Source of the DNA: Desulfamplus magnetovallimortis
Lineage (GTDB): Bacteria; Desulfobacterota; Desulfobacteria; Desulfobacterales; Desulfobacteraceae
Reading direction: 5' to 3'
Length of the DNA: 64,000 nucleotides
Assembly (NCBI RefSeq): GCF_900170035.1
Contig: NZ_LT828545.1
Coordinates: forward strand, 76,329 to 140,328
The notes below the pieces were generated by a model, which did not search any database, had not been told where the DNA came from, and worked only from the letters and a program-made list of their open reading frames with translations. How positions within the stretch are numbered: the stretch's first letter is position 1; each line of letters starts with the position of its first letter. The position numbers and the translations under genes are program-made. Of the stretch, positions 44,018 through 54,704 are shown one piece after another.

Positions 44018-47000
44018 ATGCTAAAAAATCAAATGTTTCAATGCATCTCGAAGATGTTGATGCTGATTCTGGGAACTGCTGCATTGTTATTGGGCATTTC
44101 AACAGCTTTTGTTGAAGCTGCTGAATTTGCCGAATTTGCTGAAGCTGCTGAAAGTGCTAAAACTGCTGAAACTGCACAAAGCGTAGATGATACAAAAATT
44201 ATAAAAGCTGCAACTCCTGGCGACTTCCCTCCGGAATACCTTGTTGACAAGGATGGAAAACCCTTTGGCTTTGCCATTGATGTGCTTGACGGGATTGCTG
44301 ATATTGCCGGTCTCACAATCCAATATGTCGTAAAAGATGATTGGATGTCCGCCCACAATGCCATTAAAGCAGGCGAGGTTGATGTTATACCAAATGTCGG
44401 GATTACTGATGATCGTAAAGAGTATGCAGATTTTACATCACCTGTGGAGACTTTTTCCATCTCCATCTTTGTCAGAAGCGATAATAATGACATTGCGGAG
44501 TTGTATCATCTTGTTGGCCATAAGGTGATTGTCTTTCCAATGAATGCAGCTTACCCCATAATCAAAGAGATGCAAGGTGTTGAGCTGCTTCTGGCAAGGG
44601 ATCGTCAAGACATTCTTTTCAGGCTGCTATCGGGTCAGGTAGATGCTGCTGTCTATCCTGAACCTCTTATATGGTTGGATGCCATCACTGCCGGGGTTGC
44701 TGATCATATCAAGGTTGTTGGTAAACCTGTGCTTGAAATAAAAAGAAGTATTGCCGTTGCCAAAAATAGGCCTGAGCTTTTTAAGCAACTGGAGAGAGCC
44801 ACCCTTCAGTTTGTTGGCTCAGATGCCTATAAAAAAATATATTCAAAGTGGTACGGCAAAAAACCATCCATAGTGACATATACACAAATTATTGCAATAA
44901 TTGGACTCTGCACAGGCTTTTTTATATTATTTTTTCTTTTTTACCGTTACAGGCTGATGCAGAAACTTAACCTGAAAATGGTTGAAACAGTAAAGCTGAA
45001 GACCGAGGAGATAAAGGATCAGGGGGAGTGGCACAGGCTTCTTTTTGTTGAATCAGCCGATCCCTATTTTATTATTGAAAATGGTATTTTTACAGACTGT
45101 AACGAAGCTGCCCTTTTTATACTCAAGGGAAAACGGGAAGATGTTGTTGGAAAGCATCCTGATGAATTTTCTCCTGAGTATCAGCCAGATGGTTCTCTTT
45201 CTGTTGAAGCTGCTGAAAAGCGAATCAGCCAGGCTTTTAATAAAGGAAAAGTACGGTTTGAGTGGCTGCACAACTGCCTTGACGGTACAGAGATCTGTGT
45301 TGATGTCTCTTTGTCAGTTATATCACATGTGCACCGTGAGGCTGTTTTATGCGTCTGGCGTGATATTACAGAAAAAAAGAAACTTGATAAACGTTTGCAA
45401 GAAGCATTGGCGTTCAATGATACCATTTTGCTTAAATCTCCTTTGCCAATGGGTGTTTACAGACAAGATGGACAGTGTGTACTTGTCAATGATGCCCTTG
45501 CGGCAATGGCAGGTAGCACTCGGGAAATGGCTCTTTCACAGAATTTTAACCAGATTGAATCCTGGAAAAAATCTGGATTGCTTGATGCATGCCTGACAGC
45601 TCTTAAAGAACACAGGCAGATCAGGCACGAAATACATACAATTTCAACTTTTGGCAAAGAAGTGTGGGCCACAGCCCTTATTCTTTCCACTGTTTTAAAC
45701 GATATTCCCCACCTTGTCATTCAGCTCTTCGATCAGTCAGAGATTCAAAGGGCCAATCAAAAACTCAGACAGGTCAATCTGGAGCTTAAGGCAGCCAGAA
45801 ATGCAGCAGAAGATGCAAGTCTTACCAAATCAAGGTTCATGGCCAATATGAGCCATGAGATAAGAACACCCATGAATGCTGTAATTGGACTCTCCCAGCT
45901 TCTTCTTGATACTGATTTGACTCCTTTACAGCAGGATTATATGGAGAAAATTCATGATTCATCAAAATCGTTACTTAGGATTATAAATGATATTATGGAT
46001 TACTCCAAAATTGAGGCAGGGAAGTTCGGCCTTGAATCAATTGAATTTCAACTCTTTGATATTCTTGATAGTTCATCAACTCTTTTCTCCCATAGTGCCG
46101 AGATTAAAGATATTGAACTTGTATTTGATATAGAGCCGGATCTTCCGCCGGTTCTGGTGGGAGATTCACTCCGTTTCAGGCAGATTATAAATAATCTTCT
46201 GGGTAATGCAGTGAAGTTTACCCAAAAGGGAATTGTTTCCCTTGGAATGAAACGCATTGATAATAAAAGAGATTCTATCACCCTTGAGGTTTGCATAAGC
46301 GATACTGGCATAGGCATGACAAAAAGTCAGTTGGATCGTCTCTTTTCTCCATTTGAACAGGCGGATTCATCCACCACAAGAAAGTATGGCGGAACAGGTC
46401 TTGGACTTGTTATTTCAAAAAATCTGGTTGAGCTAATGGGGGGCAAAATCAATGTGGAAAGCACCCTTGATATCGGAAGTACTTTTACTTTTTCCCTGAA
46501 ATTTGGATTGCCTGAATCTCAACTTACTTCTCATTTTGCCACTAATCTCCGGGGTATGAGGACACTTGTTATTGAGGACAATGAGTTTGCCATGCGGGTT
46601 CTTACTGCTATTTTGGAGCAGTGGGGTTTCTCTGTCAGAAGTGCTGCTACAGGGGAAGATGGCTTTGAGCTTGTTAAAGAGTCATTACAAACCGGCAACC
46701 ACTTTGAGCTAATTATAGTTGACTGGAAACTTCCGGGAATTGACGGCATTGAAGTTGCTGACAAAATTCGTGAAGCTGAATCACTAAGTGACAATATAAG
46801 ACCTTCCCTGATTATACTTGTGACTGGATACAGTTCTCAGCAGGCCCTTGAGGCTATTGGGGATGTCCGGATTGACACTTTGCTTGGCAAGCCTGTAATT
46901 CCATCGCAGCTTTTTGATACCATCGCAACTTTACAAGGGTTTGCCCCATCCTGCATGACAAAAACAGAGAACCATTTTATTGACAAGGTATCCAGTCAAC

Positions 47001-48208
47001 TTCAAGCTGTACCTGGTGCAAGGGTGCTTCTTGTTGAGGATAATCCCACCAACAGGCAGGTTGCCCTGGGGCTGTTAATTAAGCTGGGACTGAATGTTGA
47101 TCTGGCCGTAAATGGTCTTGAAGCTCTTCAGCGAATATCTGAAAAACGTTATGATGCAATTTTCATGGATCTGCAGATGCCGGAGATGGATGGTTTTCAG
47201 GCAACAAAAGCCATTCGGGCTTTGCCTGTTGACAATGATATTCCCATAATTGCAATGACTGCTGCTGCAATGCCGGAGGATAAAGCCGCTTGTCTTGCAG
47301 CCGGCATGAACGATTTTGTTCCAAAGCCCATTGATCTGGAACTGCTGGCCACAACCCTTAAAAAGTGGCTTTTGTCTGAAAAGAGCCTTCTTATTAAGAG
47401 CGGACAAGGTTTGATCTCCTCCTCCACATACTTACCCTCACAAGAGATTGAGAAGAGTCAGGGGGGTGAGGGAAATGGAGAGATTATTTCAGAGCAGCCT
47501 CTTAATGGAGATAAGCCCTTTAGTGGAGATAAGCCCTTTAGTGGAGACAATCCCTTTAATGGAGACAATCCCCTTAATGGAGACAAGCCCCTTAATCGAG
47601 ACAATGCCCTTAATGGAGACAAGAGCCTTCCATTTGATCTGGATGGACTAAATCTTGCTGATGCTGCAATGCGAATGGGCAATGACTGGGGAACTCTGCG
47701 CAACGCTATATCAAGTTTCTCTGTCACTTTTTCCGGTATTGTAGAAAGCCTTGAAACTTGCTTGACTGAAGGAGACGTGGAAAAAGCCGCACAAATTATT
47801 CATTCCATCAAGGGTGTGGTAAAGCAGATAGGTGCTGACGCACTGTGGGAAATCTGCCTTGGTTTTGAGAAAAAACTCATAGATCCGGATCAGGATTTAA
47901 CCGAGACAATGGAAGAATTGAAAAGAGAGATGGAAAAGGTGATGGATGCCATAGCTTCCATGCCTGCTGTGTCCGCAGTTACCTTATCTTCTTTATCAAC
48001 TCCGGAGCGCTTATCAGAACTTGTAAAAATTTTGCAAACAGATATGGCAAACGCAATGTTTATCCAGCCTGAGATACTGGGTGAGTTTTGTACCTTAATG
48101 GCTGAAGCCGGATATGGTAAATTATCAGAAAAATTCAGGGATGCCATTGATCGGTTTGACTATGAAAGCGCATCTTTGATATTATTGGAAATCTCTACTC
48201 AAAACTGA
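44018..48208 (+). CDS. Hybrid sensor kinase: periplasmic SBP_bac_3, PAS, HisKA, HATPase, two receivers, HPt
   Basis: 1396 residues. A signal peptide, an Ala/Glu-rich repeat ([15 protein letters not shown]) and a solute-binding SBP_bac_3 domain (about 55-285) are followed by a membrane segment ([18 protein letters not shown]), two PAS-like domains, a HisKA box with His613 ([12 protein letters not shown]), HATPase ([17 protein letters not shown]), receivers with Asp902 and Asp1051, seven hexapeptide repeats of [12 protein letters not shown] type at about 1163-1204, and an HPt domain with His1262 ([14 protein letters not shown]). It should sense an extracellular small molecule, perhaps an amino acid, and pass phosphate along an internal relay. 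The last codons and stop lie at the edge of a family A element. Confidence 0.92.
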   Translation: MLKNQMFQCISKMLMLILGTAALLLGISTAFVEAAEFAEFAEAAESAKTAETAQSVDDTKIIKAATPGDFPPEYLVDKDGKPFGFAIDVLDGIADIAGLTIQYVVKDDWMSAHNAIKAGEVDVIPNVGITDDRKEYADFTSPVETFSISIFVRSDNNDIAELYHLVGHKVIVFPMNAAYPIIKEMQGVELLLARDRQDILFRLLSGQVDAAVYPEPLIWLDAITAGVADHIKVVGKPVLEIKRSIAVAKNRPELFKQLERATLQFVGSDAYKKIYSKWYGKKPSIVTYTQIIAIIGLCTGFFILFFLFYRYRLMQKLNLKMVETVKLKTEEIKDQGEWHRLLFVESADPYFIIENGIFTDCNEAALFILKGKREDVVGKHPDEFSPEYQPDGSLSVEAAEKRISQAFNKGKVRFEWLHNCLDGTEICVDVSLSVISHVHREAVLCVWRDITEKKKLDKRLQEALAFNDTILLKSPLPMGVYRQDGQCVLVNDALAAMAGSTREMALSQNFNQIESWKKSGLLDACLTALKEHRQIRHEIHTISTFGKEVWATALILSTVLNDIPHLVIQLFDQSEIQRANQKLRQVNLELKAARNAAEDASLTKSRFMANMSHEIRTPMNAVIGLSQLLLDTDLTPLQQDYMEKIHDSSKSLLRIINDIMDYSKIEAGKFGLESIEFQLFDILDSSSTLFSHSAEIKDIELVFDIEPDLPPVLVGDSLRFRQIINNLLGNAVKFTQKGIVSLGMKRIDNKRDSITLEVCISDTGIGMTKSQLDRLFSPFEQADSSTTRKYGGTGLGLVISKNLVELMGGKINVESTLDIGSTFTFSLKFGLPESQLTSHFATNLRGMRTLVIEDNEFAMRVLTAILEQWGFSVRSAATGEDGFELVKESLQTGNHFELIIVDWKLPGIDGIEVADKIREAESLSDNIRPSLIILVTGYSSQQALEAIGDVRIDTLLGKPVIPSQLFDTIATLQGFAPSCMTKTENHFIDKVSSQLQAVPGARVLLVEDNPTNRQVALGLLIKLGLNVDLAVNGLEALQRISEKRYDAIFMDLQMPEMDGFQATKAIRALPVDNDIPIIAMTAAAMPEDKAACLAAGMNDFVPKPIDLELLATTLKKWLLSEKSLLIKSGQGLISSSTYLPSQEIEKSQGGEGNGEIISEQPLNGDKPFSGDKPFSGDNPFNGDNPLNGDKPLNRDNALNGDKSLPFDLDGLNLADAAMRMGNDWGTLRNAISSFSVTFSGIVESLETCLTEGDVEKAAQIIHSIKGVVKQIGADALWEICLGFEKKLIDPDQDLTETMEELKREMEKVMDAIASMPAVSAVTLSSLSTPERLSELVKILQTDMANAMFIQPEILGEFCTLMAEAGYGKLSEKFRDAIDRFDYESASLILLEISTQN
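47502..47628 (+). repeat. In-frame 18-bp tandem repeat in the kinase linker
   Basis: About seven units such as GGAGATAAGCCCTTTAGT encode the hexapeptides [24 protein letters not shown] and variants between the second receiver and the HPt domain. Changes in copy number would keep frame and alter linker length. Confidence 0.85.
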
Positions 48209-48372
48209 TACCTATGATCTTGTAAGCCTTGTCAACACCGTCTGAATCAGGATTCCCAAGATTAACAAAGATAAGGCAGGATTATCTATCCTGAGCATCC
48301 TATCCATCCTGGTTATCCTGATTCAGATAACTGCAATAGCTTCTGAAAAAGCAATAAGATGTCGATTTTGAG
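48198..48372. repeat. Family A element at the 3' end of the hybrid kinase
   Basis: Left end CTCAAAACTGATACC, right end GTCGATTTTGAG. The left end encodes the last residues and the TGA stop of the kinase (48206-48208). No clear flanking direct repeat remains. Confidence 0.8.
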
Positions 48373-48380
48373 TTTGTACG

Positions 48381-48466
48381 TTTATATGAAAGTCTCAGTA
48401 AGTGGCTGTTTTTAAAACGACTTTCATCTCTTCGATTGTGGCGGCTATCCGCCATGTACGTTATAT
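48381..48466. repeat. Repeat family C, copy 3, minus orientation
   Basis: TTTATATGAAAGTCTCAGTAAG, then GACTTTCATCTC, TTGTGGCGGCTATCCGCC and GTACGTTATATA. It lies directly upstream of the diguanylate cyclase start and would add 36 false residues if translated. Confidence 0.7.
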
Positions 48467-48509
48467 AGAGTTTTTTGCAATAAAACATACCGATGAAAGG
48501 ATAGATTCT

Positions 48510-49442
48510 ATGCAGCAGCTTCCACTTCACAGCTCAAGTGAAGTAATGGACAGGATTCTTGTTGTGGATGATACTCCCACCAATATAAAAGTGTTGGCAG
48601 GTGCTCTGGTCAGCAGATATCAGGTTCAGGTTGCCACAAGCGGTAAGGCAGCATTGAAAATCCTTTCCCAGGAACAAAAGCCCCATCTTGTTCTGCTTGA
48701 CATCATGATGCCGGAGATGGATGGTTATGAAGTTTGCAAAAGGATGAAGTCAGACTCTGCCACACGGGATATCCCTGTTATATTTGTCAGTGCAAAGACT
48801 CAGGTGAGTGATCAGCAGTATGGATTTGATCTCGGGGCTGTTGATTACATAACAAAACCCTTTGAGATCCCACTGGTTCTGGCACGGATTAATGTACATC
48901 TTCGTCTGAAGCATAAATCTGATCAGCTTGAGAAGCTGGCCCTTGTGGATGCACTCACAGACATTCCCAACAGACGTGCGCTTGATGACTGCTTAGACAG
49001 GGAAATCAGAAGATCTGTGAGGAATGAAAGCCCCATGTCTATTCTGATGCTTGATATTGATCATTTTAAAAACTACAATGATCATTATGGACATGGTGCC
49101 GGTGATGTATGTTTGAGAAGTGTTGCCAAAAGCATTGAAAACTGCCTTCGACGCCCAGGCGATCTGGTTGGACGTTATGGAGGAGAGGAGTTTGTCGTGA
49201 TTCTGCCGGATTGCGATGAGACATGCGCTGCTGCTGTTGCGGAAAAGATAAGAGATCACATTTCCCGACTTAACATTGCACATGCAAAATCATTGGTGTC
49301 AGATCATATAACAGTCAGTGTCGGCATAAAAACCACATTCTGTCAATCTCAGAATTCGTGTGATCAGGTACTTAATCAAGTTGATAATGCACTCTATAAT
49401 GCCAAAAAAAGTGGCCGCAATTGTGTTATGGCAGCCACTTGA
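48510..49442 (+). CDS. Receiver-GGDEF diguanylate cyclase (PleD/WspR-like)
   Basis: 310 residues from the ATG at 48510 (GAAAGG eight bases upstream). A receiver with Asp64 (LLDIMMPEMDG) and KP near 116 is followed by a GGDEF domain from about 145: LALVDALTDIPNRRALD, LDIDHFKNYND and the catalytic GGEEF at 224-228. The RxxD inhibitory site is intact (R215, D218, five residues before the motif), so c-di-GMP feedback is likely. Phosphorylation probably promotes dimer formation and c-di-GMP synthesis. The upstream hybrid kinase is an obvious candidate partner. A longer frame from 48402 is rejected because its start lies in repeat DNA. Confidence 0.92.
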   Translation: MQQLPLHSSSEVMDRILVVDDTPTNIKVLAGALVSRYQVQVATSGKAALKILSQEQKPHLVLLDIMMPEMDGYEVCKRMKSDSATRDIPVIFVSAKTQVSDQQYGFDLGAVDYITKPFEIPLVLARINVHLRLKHKSDQLEKLALVDALTDIPNRRALDDCLDREIRRSVRNESPMSILMLDIDHFKNYNDHYGHGAGDVCLRSVAKSIENCLRRPGDLVGRYGGEEFVVILPDCDETCAAAVAEKIRDHISRLNIAHAKSLVSDHITVSVGIKTTFCQSQNSCDQVLNQVDNALYNAKKSGRNCVMAAT

Positions 49443-49462
49443 TTTCCAGTTGTCAATGGCCG

Positions 49463-49546
49463 TTTATATGAAAGTCTCCGTAACAGCCTGTTTTAAAAAC
49501 GACTTTCATCCCTTCGATTGTGGCGGTAATCCGCCATGTACGTTAT
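49463..49546. repeat. Repeat family C, copy 4, minus orientation
   Basis: TTTATATGAAAGTCTCCGTAAC through TTGTGGCGGTAATCCGCC to GTACGTTAT. Nearly identical, inverted, to 54311-54396 on the other side of the helicase gene. Its right half encodes the last residues and the stop of the helicase. Confidence 0.8.
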
Positions 49547-52500
49547 TCATTATATCTGTTGAGGATTTCAAAAGTGAGAGTAGCTCCGATGCCGAAATTT
49601 TGCCTGCCGCCTCACTGCCCTCAAGCAGATTTTCTGCAAGTTCCCGCTTTTCATGGTGAAGTTTTACAATTTTTTCCTCTATGGAATCCTTAACCACAAG
49701 ACGATACACCGTGACAGGCCGGGTTTGTCCAATGCGGTGGGCACGATCCGATGCTTGATCCTCAACCGCAGGGTTCCACCATGGATCCATGTGTATGACA
49801 TAATCAGCAGCAGTGAGGTTAAGACCTGTTCCACCAGCCTTGAGACTTATCAGAAACAGATCTCCTTCTCCGCTCTGGAATGCCTTGATACGCTTTTCAC
49901 GATCTTTTTTGGATGTCCCACCATCCAGGTATTGATAATTAATACCTTTTCCATCCAGATATTTACGAATAAGGGTAAGGTGCCCCACAAACTGACTGAA
50001 TACCAGCACCTTATGATTGTTTTCCAGCAGTTCATCCACCACATCCCCGAAAACCCTGAGTTTTGAGCTCTCAATACCAGAGCCTGCCAGAACAAGTTCG
50101 GGGTTGCAGCAGAGCTGCCGCAGGCGTGTCAATTCCGCCAAAATCCGGAAGCGTTTACCAGCAGGATCATCTGCTGCATTCTCAATATTTTCAAGGGCTT
50201 TAATACGTTGGGCTTCATAAAGGATTGCCTCATCTTGGCTCATCTCAATTTTAAGGGTTATCTCTGTCTTTTCCGGAAGCTCTCTTAAAACATCTGATTT
50301 CAGACGGCGCAGTATAAATGGGCGTATCAGTTTCCTTAAACGACGGGAAGCACCCTTGTCACTATCCCTTTCAACAGGTATGGCGAAATTTTCCCTGAAA
50401 CGCTGGATTCCCCCAAGAAGTCCGGGATTGAGAAAATTAAAAAGAGTCCATAGCTCCTCCAAATGGTTCTCCACAGGTGTTCCCGTGGTAATAATGCGGA
50501 AATCCCCTTTCAGATCCATGGCTGCCCTGGATCGTTTGGTATTTCTGTTTTTTATTGCCTGGGCTTCATCCAAAACCACTGTCTGCCAATGAACACCTGC
50601 AAGGTTTTCCCCCTCCACCTGGAGCAGCCCATAACTTGATATAACAAGATCAAAGGGTTGCAATCCTTCCAGAAAAGCCTTCCTGTCACCAGGGCCAAAC
50701 AAAAGGGGATTGAGGGTCGGTGCAAATCTTGTACACTCATCCTGCCAGTTGGATATAACAGAGAGCGGTGCAACCACAAGGGAAGGCCCCTTAGCCCCAT
50801 TGAGCAAAATAGCGGCCAGGGCCTGCAATGTTTTGCCAAGCCCCATATCATCAGCGAGGCATGCCCCCATTCCCCAATGGGAAAGCTGTGCCAGCCAATG
50901 AAAGCCTTCCACCTGATAATCCCTTAAAGTGGCACGCAAAGTACCTGGCACACTGGTTTTCACCACCTCCTTGAGTCTTTGGCAGTGATCTTTCCACGCT
51001 TTATCTGTTTTAATCTGCTCGATCTGATCGGTGAGTTCCCCAATTGCAGGGGCAGCAAGGGGAGTAAACTTAACTCCCTTGCCTGAAACCGTGGAGTATG
51101 CCTTCAGCTCCTCAAGGCGATCCATCAGGGATCTTGTCACGGCAAAAAAGGTACCATCATCAAGGGCTACAAAGCGGCCTATGGTTGAAGGCCCTTCAAG
51201 CAGGGATATCAACTGTTTGAAATCAAGGGAAGTTTCATCATCTATGGTAAGAGTTCCTGTGGCCTTGAACCAATCCCTCTCCTTTTTTATCCCCATATTT
51301 ATATCATTAAATGAGACTTCCCTTTTTACCTTGATCTTTTCCCCCTGGGGCCAGGCAAGGATTATACGCTTTTCAGGAGAGTGCTCCTTTTCGTTATCAT
51401 TCTCTTTTTTCTCATCCTTTTCTTTCTCACCCTTTTCTTTCTCGCCCTTTTCTTTATTGCCCCCTGTTCTGTCAGATTGTGTTTTGTTATCCTTTAAGTG
51501 CTTGATTTTATTCTTGATACCCGAACAATTTGTTTTTTCATCCATCTCTTCATTTTCACAAGATTTAAGTTCAAACAAAAGCTCCAAAGCATCCTCGGGA
51601 TCTCCCACAAGCCACTCATCATCCAAAGGCTCAAGGTTTTTAAGGGTTGGGCAAGCATTTATAACCCACTGCATCTCCCTTAGCTCCAGATCAAGATCCC
51701 GTGTAGCCTGCACCTTTTTCCCCCTGATGTTGGCAAATACGTTGGAACCGCCCCGGCCAGGCTTGAAATGGGAACCTGCCACTGTAAATGGGCGAACCAG
51801 AAACTGAATTTTAATGCCTTCCTGCCAGGGCATGATATGGATATTGGGCCTTGGATCAGCTTCAATTTCTTCCAATGGTGCTCCGCCCTCCCTGGCTGTG
51901 ATCTGGATATCCGAGTTTACGTTTATCAGGGAAGATAAGGATGCCATGGTTTTTGCTGCCAAATCCCTGGCTTTTTGTGGAAAGCTGGCTCCTTTTTTGC
52001 CAATCAGCTTGGCAATCTTATAATGGTCAGGTAAAAAATGAACCACTTTAAATCGGGAAGGTGTCTCTTTGACCACTTTTACAAGATCATCCTCATCATT
52101 GGGAACCGGCGTCATGGTGAGCCTCAGCTCCTCACTTTCATGGCAAAGGTTTATCTCAGGCTCACCCTTGACAAGCTCCACAGGGCTTTGAAGTTGATCT
52201 TCAAGAAAAATCAGGGGGTGTCCCACAAGCTCAGTCAATGCGTTATCATCATCAATACTGTAATCTATATTTTGATACCTGTAATACCCACTGGTATAAG
52301 AATATTCTGTAATTGTTCTGCACACCCTTTTATCCTGATCTGTCAATCCAGCCATTTTTTGATAATTTTTATACAGATTTTTCAGTGCAACGGGACGTCC
52401 CTTTGTCCATTGGCCTGATTTGGATAATGTCTGGAGTTTCGGGGTTATATGGGCAATTGAGTATTTTTCATTATAGCTTAGAAGCCATATCATTCTCTGT

Positions 52501-54212
52501 TTATGGATTTTATGGATAGCATCGATCTCTTTATTGGAAGAAGCTGCTTGAGTGCCTTCCACAACCTGGATAAGGGAATTTAGAAGTTTTTCCCATTTTG
52601 GAGGGGCATTTGAGATATCCGTAAGGGGAGTAGTTTTGCAGCTTTTATGCAGTTTCCCTGCATGAGCCCTGTTTTTTTTAACATCCTTTCCTACATCTGC
52701 CAAAACATTTGATGCTTCTGCCTCAATCCATAAAAAACCACATTCACCGGCTTTTTTTCGGATATTTTGCAGCTCTGAAATATTGTTTTTCAGCATTTTT
52801 TTATCATAACAGCCCATGGTCAAAAGATAAAAAAACTGAATTATTGCAGGCAAATCCTCAAAAAAATAATTAACTTCATGATCATCAAAAAAAGAGGGGA
52901 GCCCCATACGATCTAAAAACAGAGGATCCATGGCCTCGGCGATTTTATAGAATTTATATTGGTCATCATTTTTTATCATAATATCAATATATGACCGTGC
53001 TTCCTCATAATTTGATATTTCCCCGCTTTTAAAAAGTGCGAAAAGGAAAAAAACTCCTTCATATCCTTCAAAGAAAATTTTCCCTTTTTTACTGCGTTTT
53101 TTAAGAGCATCTAATGATTCTCTGAAAAGTTTTAACGCAGAATCTGTGTCTCCTTTAAGAAGTTCAGACCATGCAATTTGTGCAGTATATTGAGGGGTAA
53201 CATCAATGGGAGATTTTGATTTTCTACTGGAGGGCAGGGTGGAAATAAAATCCTTAAAAATTTTAAATAATTTGGCGTGGTTTTTCAGATCACCGCAAAA
53301 GAGCAGATACTTTGTAATTCGGCATTGAACCTCCAGCCAGTCATCACTGTCAATATCTATTATTTCCCTGATATCCATGGAACCAGAAACTCTGTCGCAA
53401 CTGTCAGAGGGATGAGAGACCTTAGAGTTTGAATCTACTTTGTCTTTATCCTTTACATTATTCTTTACATTATTCTTTACATTATTCTTTACTTTATCCT
53501 TTTTTTTATCTTTTGCTTTATTTTTGTTGCCTCCATCTTCGAGGTTGAATAAATATGACAGATAATAATCAATTAGAGGTTTAACCGGATAAAAACTCTT
53601 AGCAGCTTCCCCAAGAAGATATCCAAGCAGCTTCCATCTTACACCCGGAGCCATGCCATCAAACAGCTCCGGCCTGAAAGGATAATAGAACAACTGAATA
53701 AAGAGGTTTTCTTCATCAAATGCCATGGGTAAATGATATCTGGCTGCTTTGTAAATCTTGTCAAGATCAAGATCAAAGGCTTCTTGTCCATGAACACTCA
53801 AAAGTATCGTTTTGATAACTTCCTTCATTGATTTAAAATGAAAGGCTACATGTGTGGAGTAGCTTATGGGGTTCACTTTGACAACTGCAACAGCTATCTC
53901 TTTAAAACGCTTACCCATTACAAGTTCATGGATTAAATCTTTCCATATCATTTCAGAACAGGTAATGCCCGTGGATGTTTTAATGAGTAATTGATCATCT
54001 TCAAGAGACTTTAATATTGGCCGAATGGTAGCCATTGTAAATATGCGGCCCTCTTCATTTTTTATGTGTAAAATCTCCATACAGGATAGCAGCTTGTTAA
54101 GACGCATGTGGGATACTTCCACTGCAAGTATCCTGAGTATCGTTTTGTTAAGATCAGAAAGTAAATAGTATTGTTCCATCATTTCATTCATATTTTTCTC
54201 TTTTCGATTCAT
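49506..54212 (-). CDS. Large SNF2-family helicase-like ATPase
   Basis: 1568 residues. The N-terminal ~950 residues are weakly conserved and contain Lys-rich repeats (KDKKKDKVKNNVKNNVKNN near 225-260) and a Lys/Glu-rich stretch near 930-965. The SNF2 motor is C-terminal: DDMGLGKTLQALAAIL (about 1115-1130), VVLDEAQAIKN, TGTPVENHLEELW, then helicase C with LVFSQFVGHL, SLKAGGTGLNL and DRAHRIGQ. The protein translocates on double-stranded DNA; a role in transcription recycling or phage defence is possible. The start is ATG 54212 (GGGATT upstream) or 54191. The final residues VHGGLPPQSKG are encoded by a family C repeat. Confidence 0.88.
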   Translation of the reverse strand: MNRKEKNMNEMMEQYYLLSDLNKTILRILAVEVSHMRLNKLLSCMEILHIKNEEGRIFTMATIRPILKSLEDDQLLIKTSTGITCSEMIWKDLIHELVMGKRFKEIAVAVVKVNPISYSTHVAFHFKSMKEVIKTILLSVHGQEAFDLDLDKIYKAARYHLPMAFDEENLFIQLFYYPFRPELFDGMAPGVRWKLLGYLLGEAAKSFYPVKPLIDYYLSYLFNLEDGGNKNKAKDKKKDKVKNNVKNNVKNNVKDKDKVDSNSKVSHPSDSCDRVSGSMDIREIIDIDSDDWLEVQCRITKYLLFCGDLKNHAKLFKIFKDFISTLPSSRKSKSPIDVTPQYTAQIAWSELLKGDTDSALKLFRESLDALKKRSKKGKIFFEGYEGVFFLFALFKSGEISNYEEARSYIDIMIKNDDQYKFYKIAEAMDPLFLDRMGLPSFFDDHEVNYFFEDLPAIIQFFYLLTMGCYDKKMLKNNISELQNIRKKAGECGFLWIEAEASNVLADVGKDVKKNRAHAGKLHKSCKTTPLTDISNAPPKWEKLLNSLIQVVEGTQAASSNKEIDAIHKIHKQRMIWLLSYNEKYSIAHITPKLQTLSKSGQWTKGRPVALKNLYKNYQKMAGLTDQDKRVCRTITEYSYTSGYYRYQNIDYSIDDDNALTELVGHPLIFLEDQLQSPVELVKGEPEINLCHESEELRLTMTPVPNDEDDLVKVVKETPSRFKVVHFLPDHYKIAKLIGKKGASFPQKARDLAAKTMASLSSLINVNSDIQITAREGGAPLEEIEADPRPNIHIMPWQEGIKIQFLVRPFTVAGSHFKPGRGGSNVFANIRGKKVQATRDLDLELREMQWVINACPTLKNLEPLDDEWLVGDPEDALELLFELKSCENEEMDEKTNCSGIKNKIKHLKDNKTQSDRTGGNKEKGEKEKGEKEKDEKKENDNEKEHSPEKRIILAWPQGEKIKVKREVSFNDINMGIKKERDWFKATGTLTIDDETSLDFKQLISLLEGPSTIGRFVALDDGTFFAVTRSLMDRLEELKAYSTVSGKGVKFTPLAAPAIGELTDQIEQIKTDKAWKDHCQRLKEVVKTSVPGTLRATLRDYQVEGFHWLAQLSHWGMGACLADDMGLGKTLQALAAILLNGAKGPSLVVAPLSVISNWQDECTRFAPTLNPLLFGPGDRKAFLEGLQPFDLVISSYGLLQVEGENLAGVHWQTVVLDEAQAIKNRNTKRSRAAMDLKGDFRIITTGTPVENHLEELWTLFNFLNPGLLGGIQRFRENFAIPVERDSDKGASRRLRKLIRPFILRRLKSDVLRELPEKTEITLKIEMSQDEAILYEAQRIKALENIENAADDPAGKRFRILAELTRLRQLCCNPELVLAGSGIESSKLRVFGDVVDELLENNHKVLVFSQFVGHLTLIRKYLDGKGINYQYLDGGTSKKDREKRIKAFQSGEGDLFLISLKAGGTGLNLTAADYVIHMDPWWNPAVEDQASDRAHRIGQTRPVTVYRLVVKDSIEEKIVKLHHEKRELAENLLEGSEAAGKISASELLSLLKSSTDIMNNVHGGLPPQSKG

Positions 54213-54230
54213 TGTAATCCCTATATATTA

Positions 54231-54315
54231 TAAACTGTCATGGCAGACCCATCTGCCACAAACAACGAAGCATGAAAGTCCTTTAGAGCCTTAAAAGACG
54301 GGGACTTTCTTATAA
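54231..54315. repeat. Repeat family C, copy 5
   Basis: TAAACTGTCATGGCAGACC to GGGGACTTTCTTATAAA, a diverged form like 12861. It is joined end to end with the next copy. Confidence 0.7.
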
Positions 54316-54396
54316 ACGTACATGGCGGATTACCGCCACAATCGAAGGGATGAAAGTCATTTTCAAAACAGGCTGTTACGGAGACTTTCATATAAA
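54311..54396. repeat. Repeat family C, copy 6
   Basis: TATAAACGTACATGGCGGATT through AATCGAAGGGATGAAAGTC to GAGACTTTCATATAAA. It is the inverted partner of 49463-49546; only a handful of bases differ. Together they bracket the SNF2 gene. Confidence 0.8.
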
Positions 54397-54413
54397 AACA
54401 ATAAGGAATAACA

Positions 54414-54605
54414 ATGCCACCAATGGAAACAAAATACAAGACCTACAAAAAAGCACTCTCCCAGGAATATACAGTTAAATACGATTTTGAAATGACCAAC
54501 TACGAATATAAACTTTATTTTTCTGATCCCCATTATGGATATATTGACGATAACGACACATGGGATCTGCTTCAATTTAGATATATGCTCATATATTTAC
54601 CGTGA
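54414..54605 (+). CDS. Small hypothetical protein, possibly truncated
   Basis: A 63-codon frame with AAGGAA a few bases before the ATG (alternative start at 54423). The product is Tyr/Lys/Asp-rich and hydrophilic (YKTYKKALSQEYTVKYDFE, YFSDPHYGYIDDNDTWD), reads like real protein, and is not recognised. Its last residues and stop fall in a family D repeat, so the original gene may have been longer. Placed between repeats with no clear partner. Confidence 0.4.
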   Translation: MPPMETKYKTYKKALSQEYTVKYDFEMTNYEYKLYFSDPHYGYIDDNDTWDLLQFRYMLIYLP

Positions 54606-54704
54606 AAATGACTATCACTTTTATGGTTGGGGGGGATTGATACACCATCATGACCGTTTACCGTGGAAATGGATATAATTTTCCATATTCAGGGGTGGCT
54701 GGAT
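54597..54704. repeat. Two family D units
   Basis: Unit one starts TTTACCGTGAAAATGACTATC (54597) and runs to GGGGGATTGATAC; unit two starts at 54656 with TTTACCGTGGAAATGGATAT and ends with AGGGGTGGCTGG. The first matches 62036-62092 inverted, the second 30484-30526 inverted. Confidence 0.5.
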
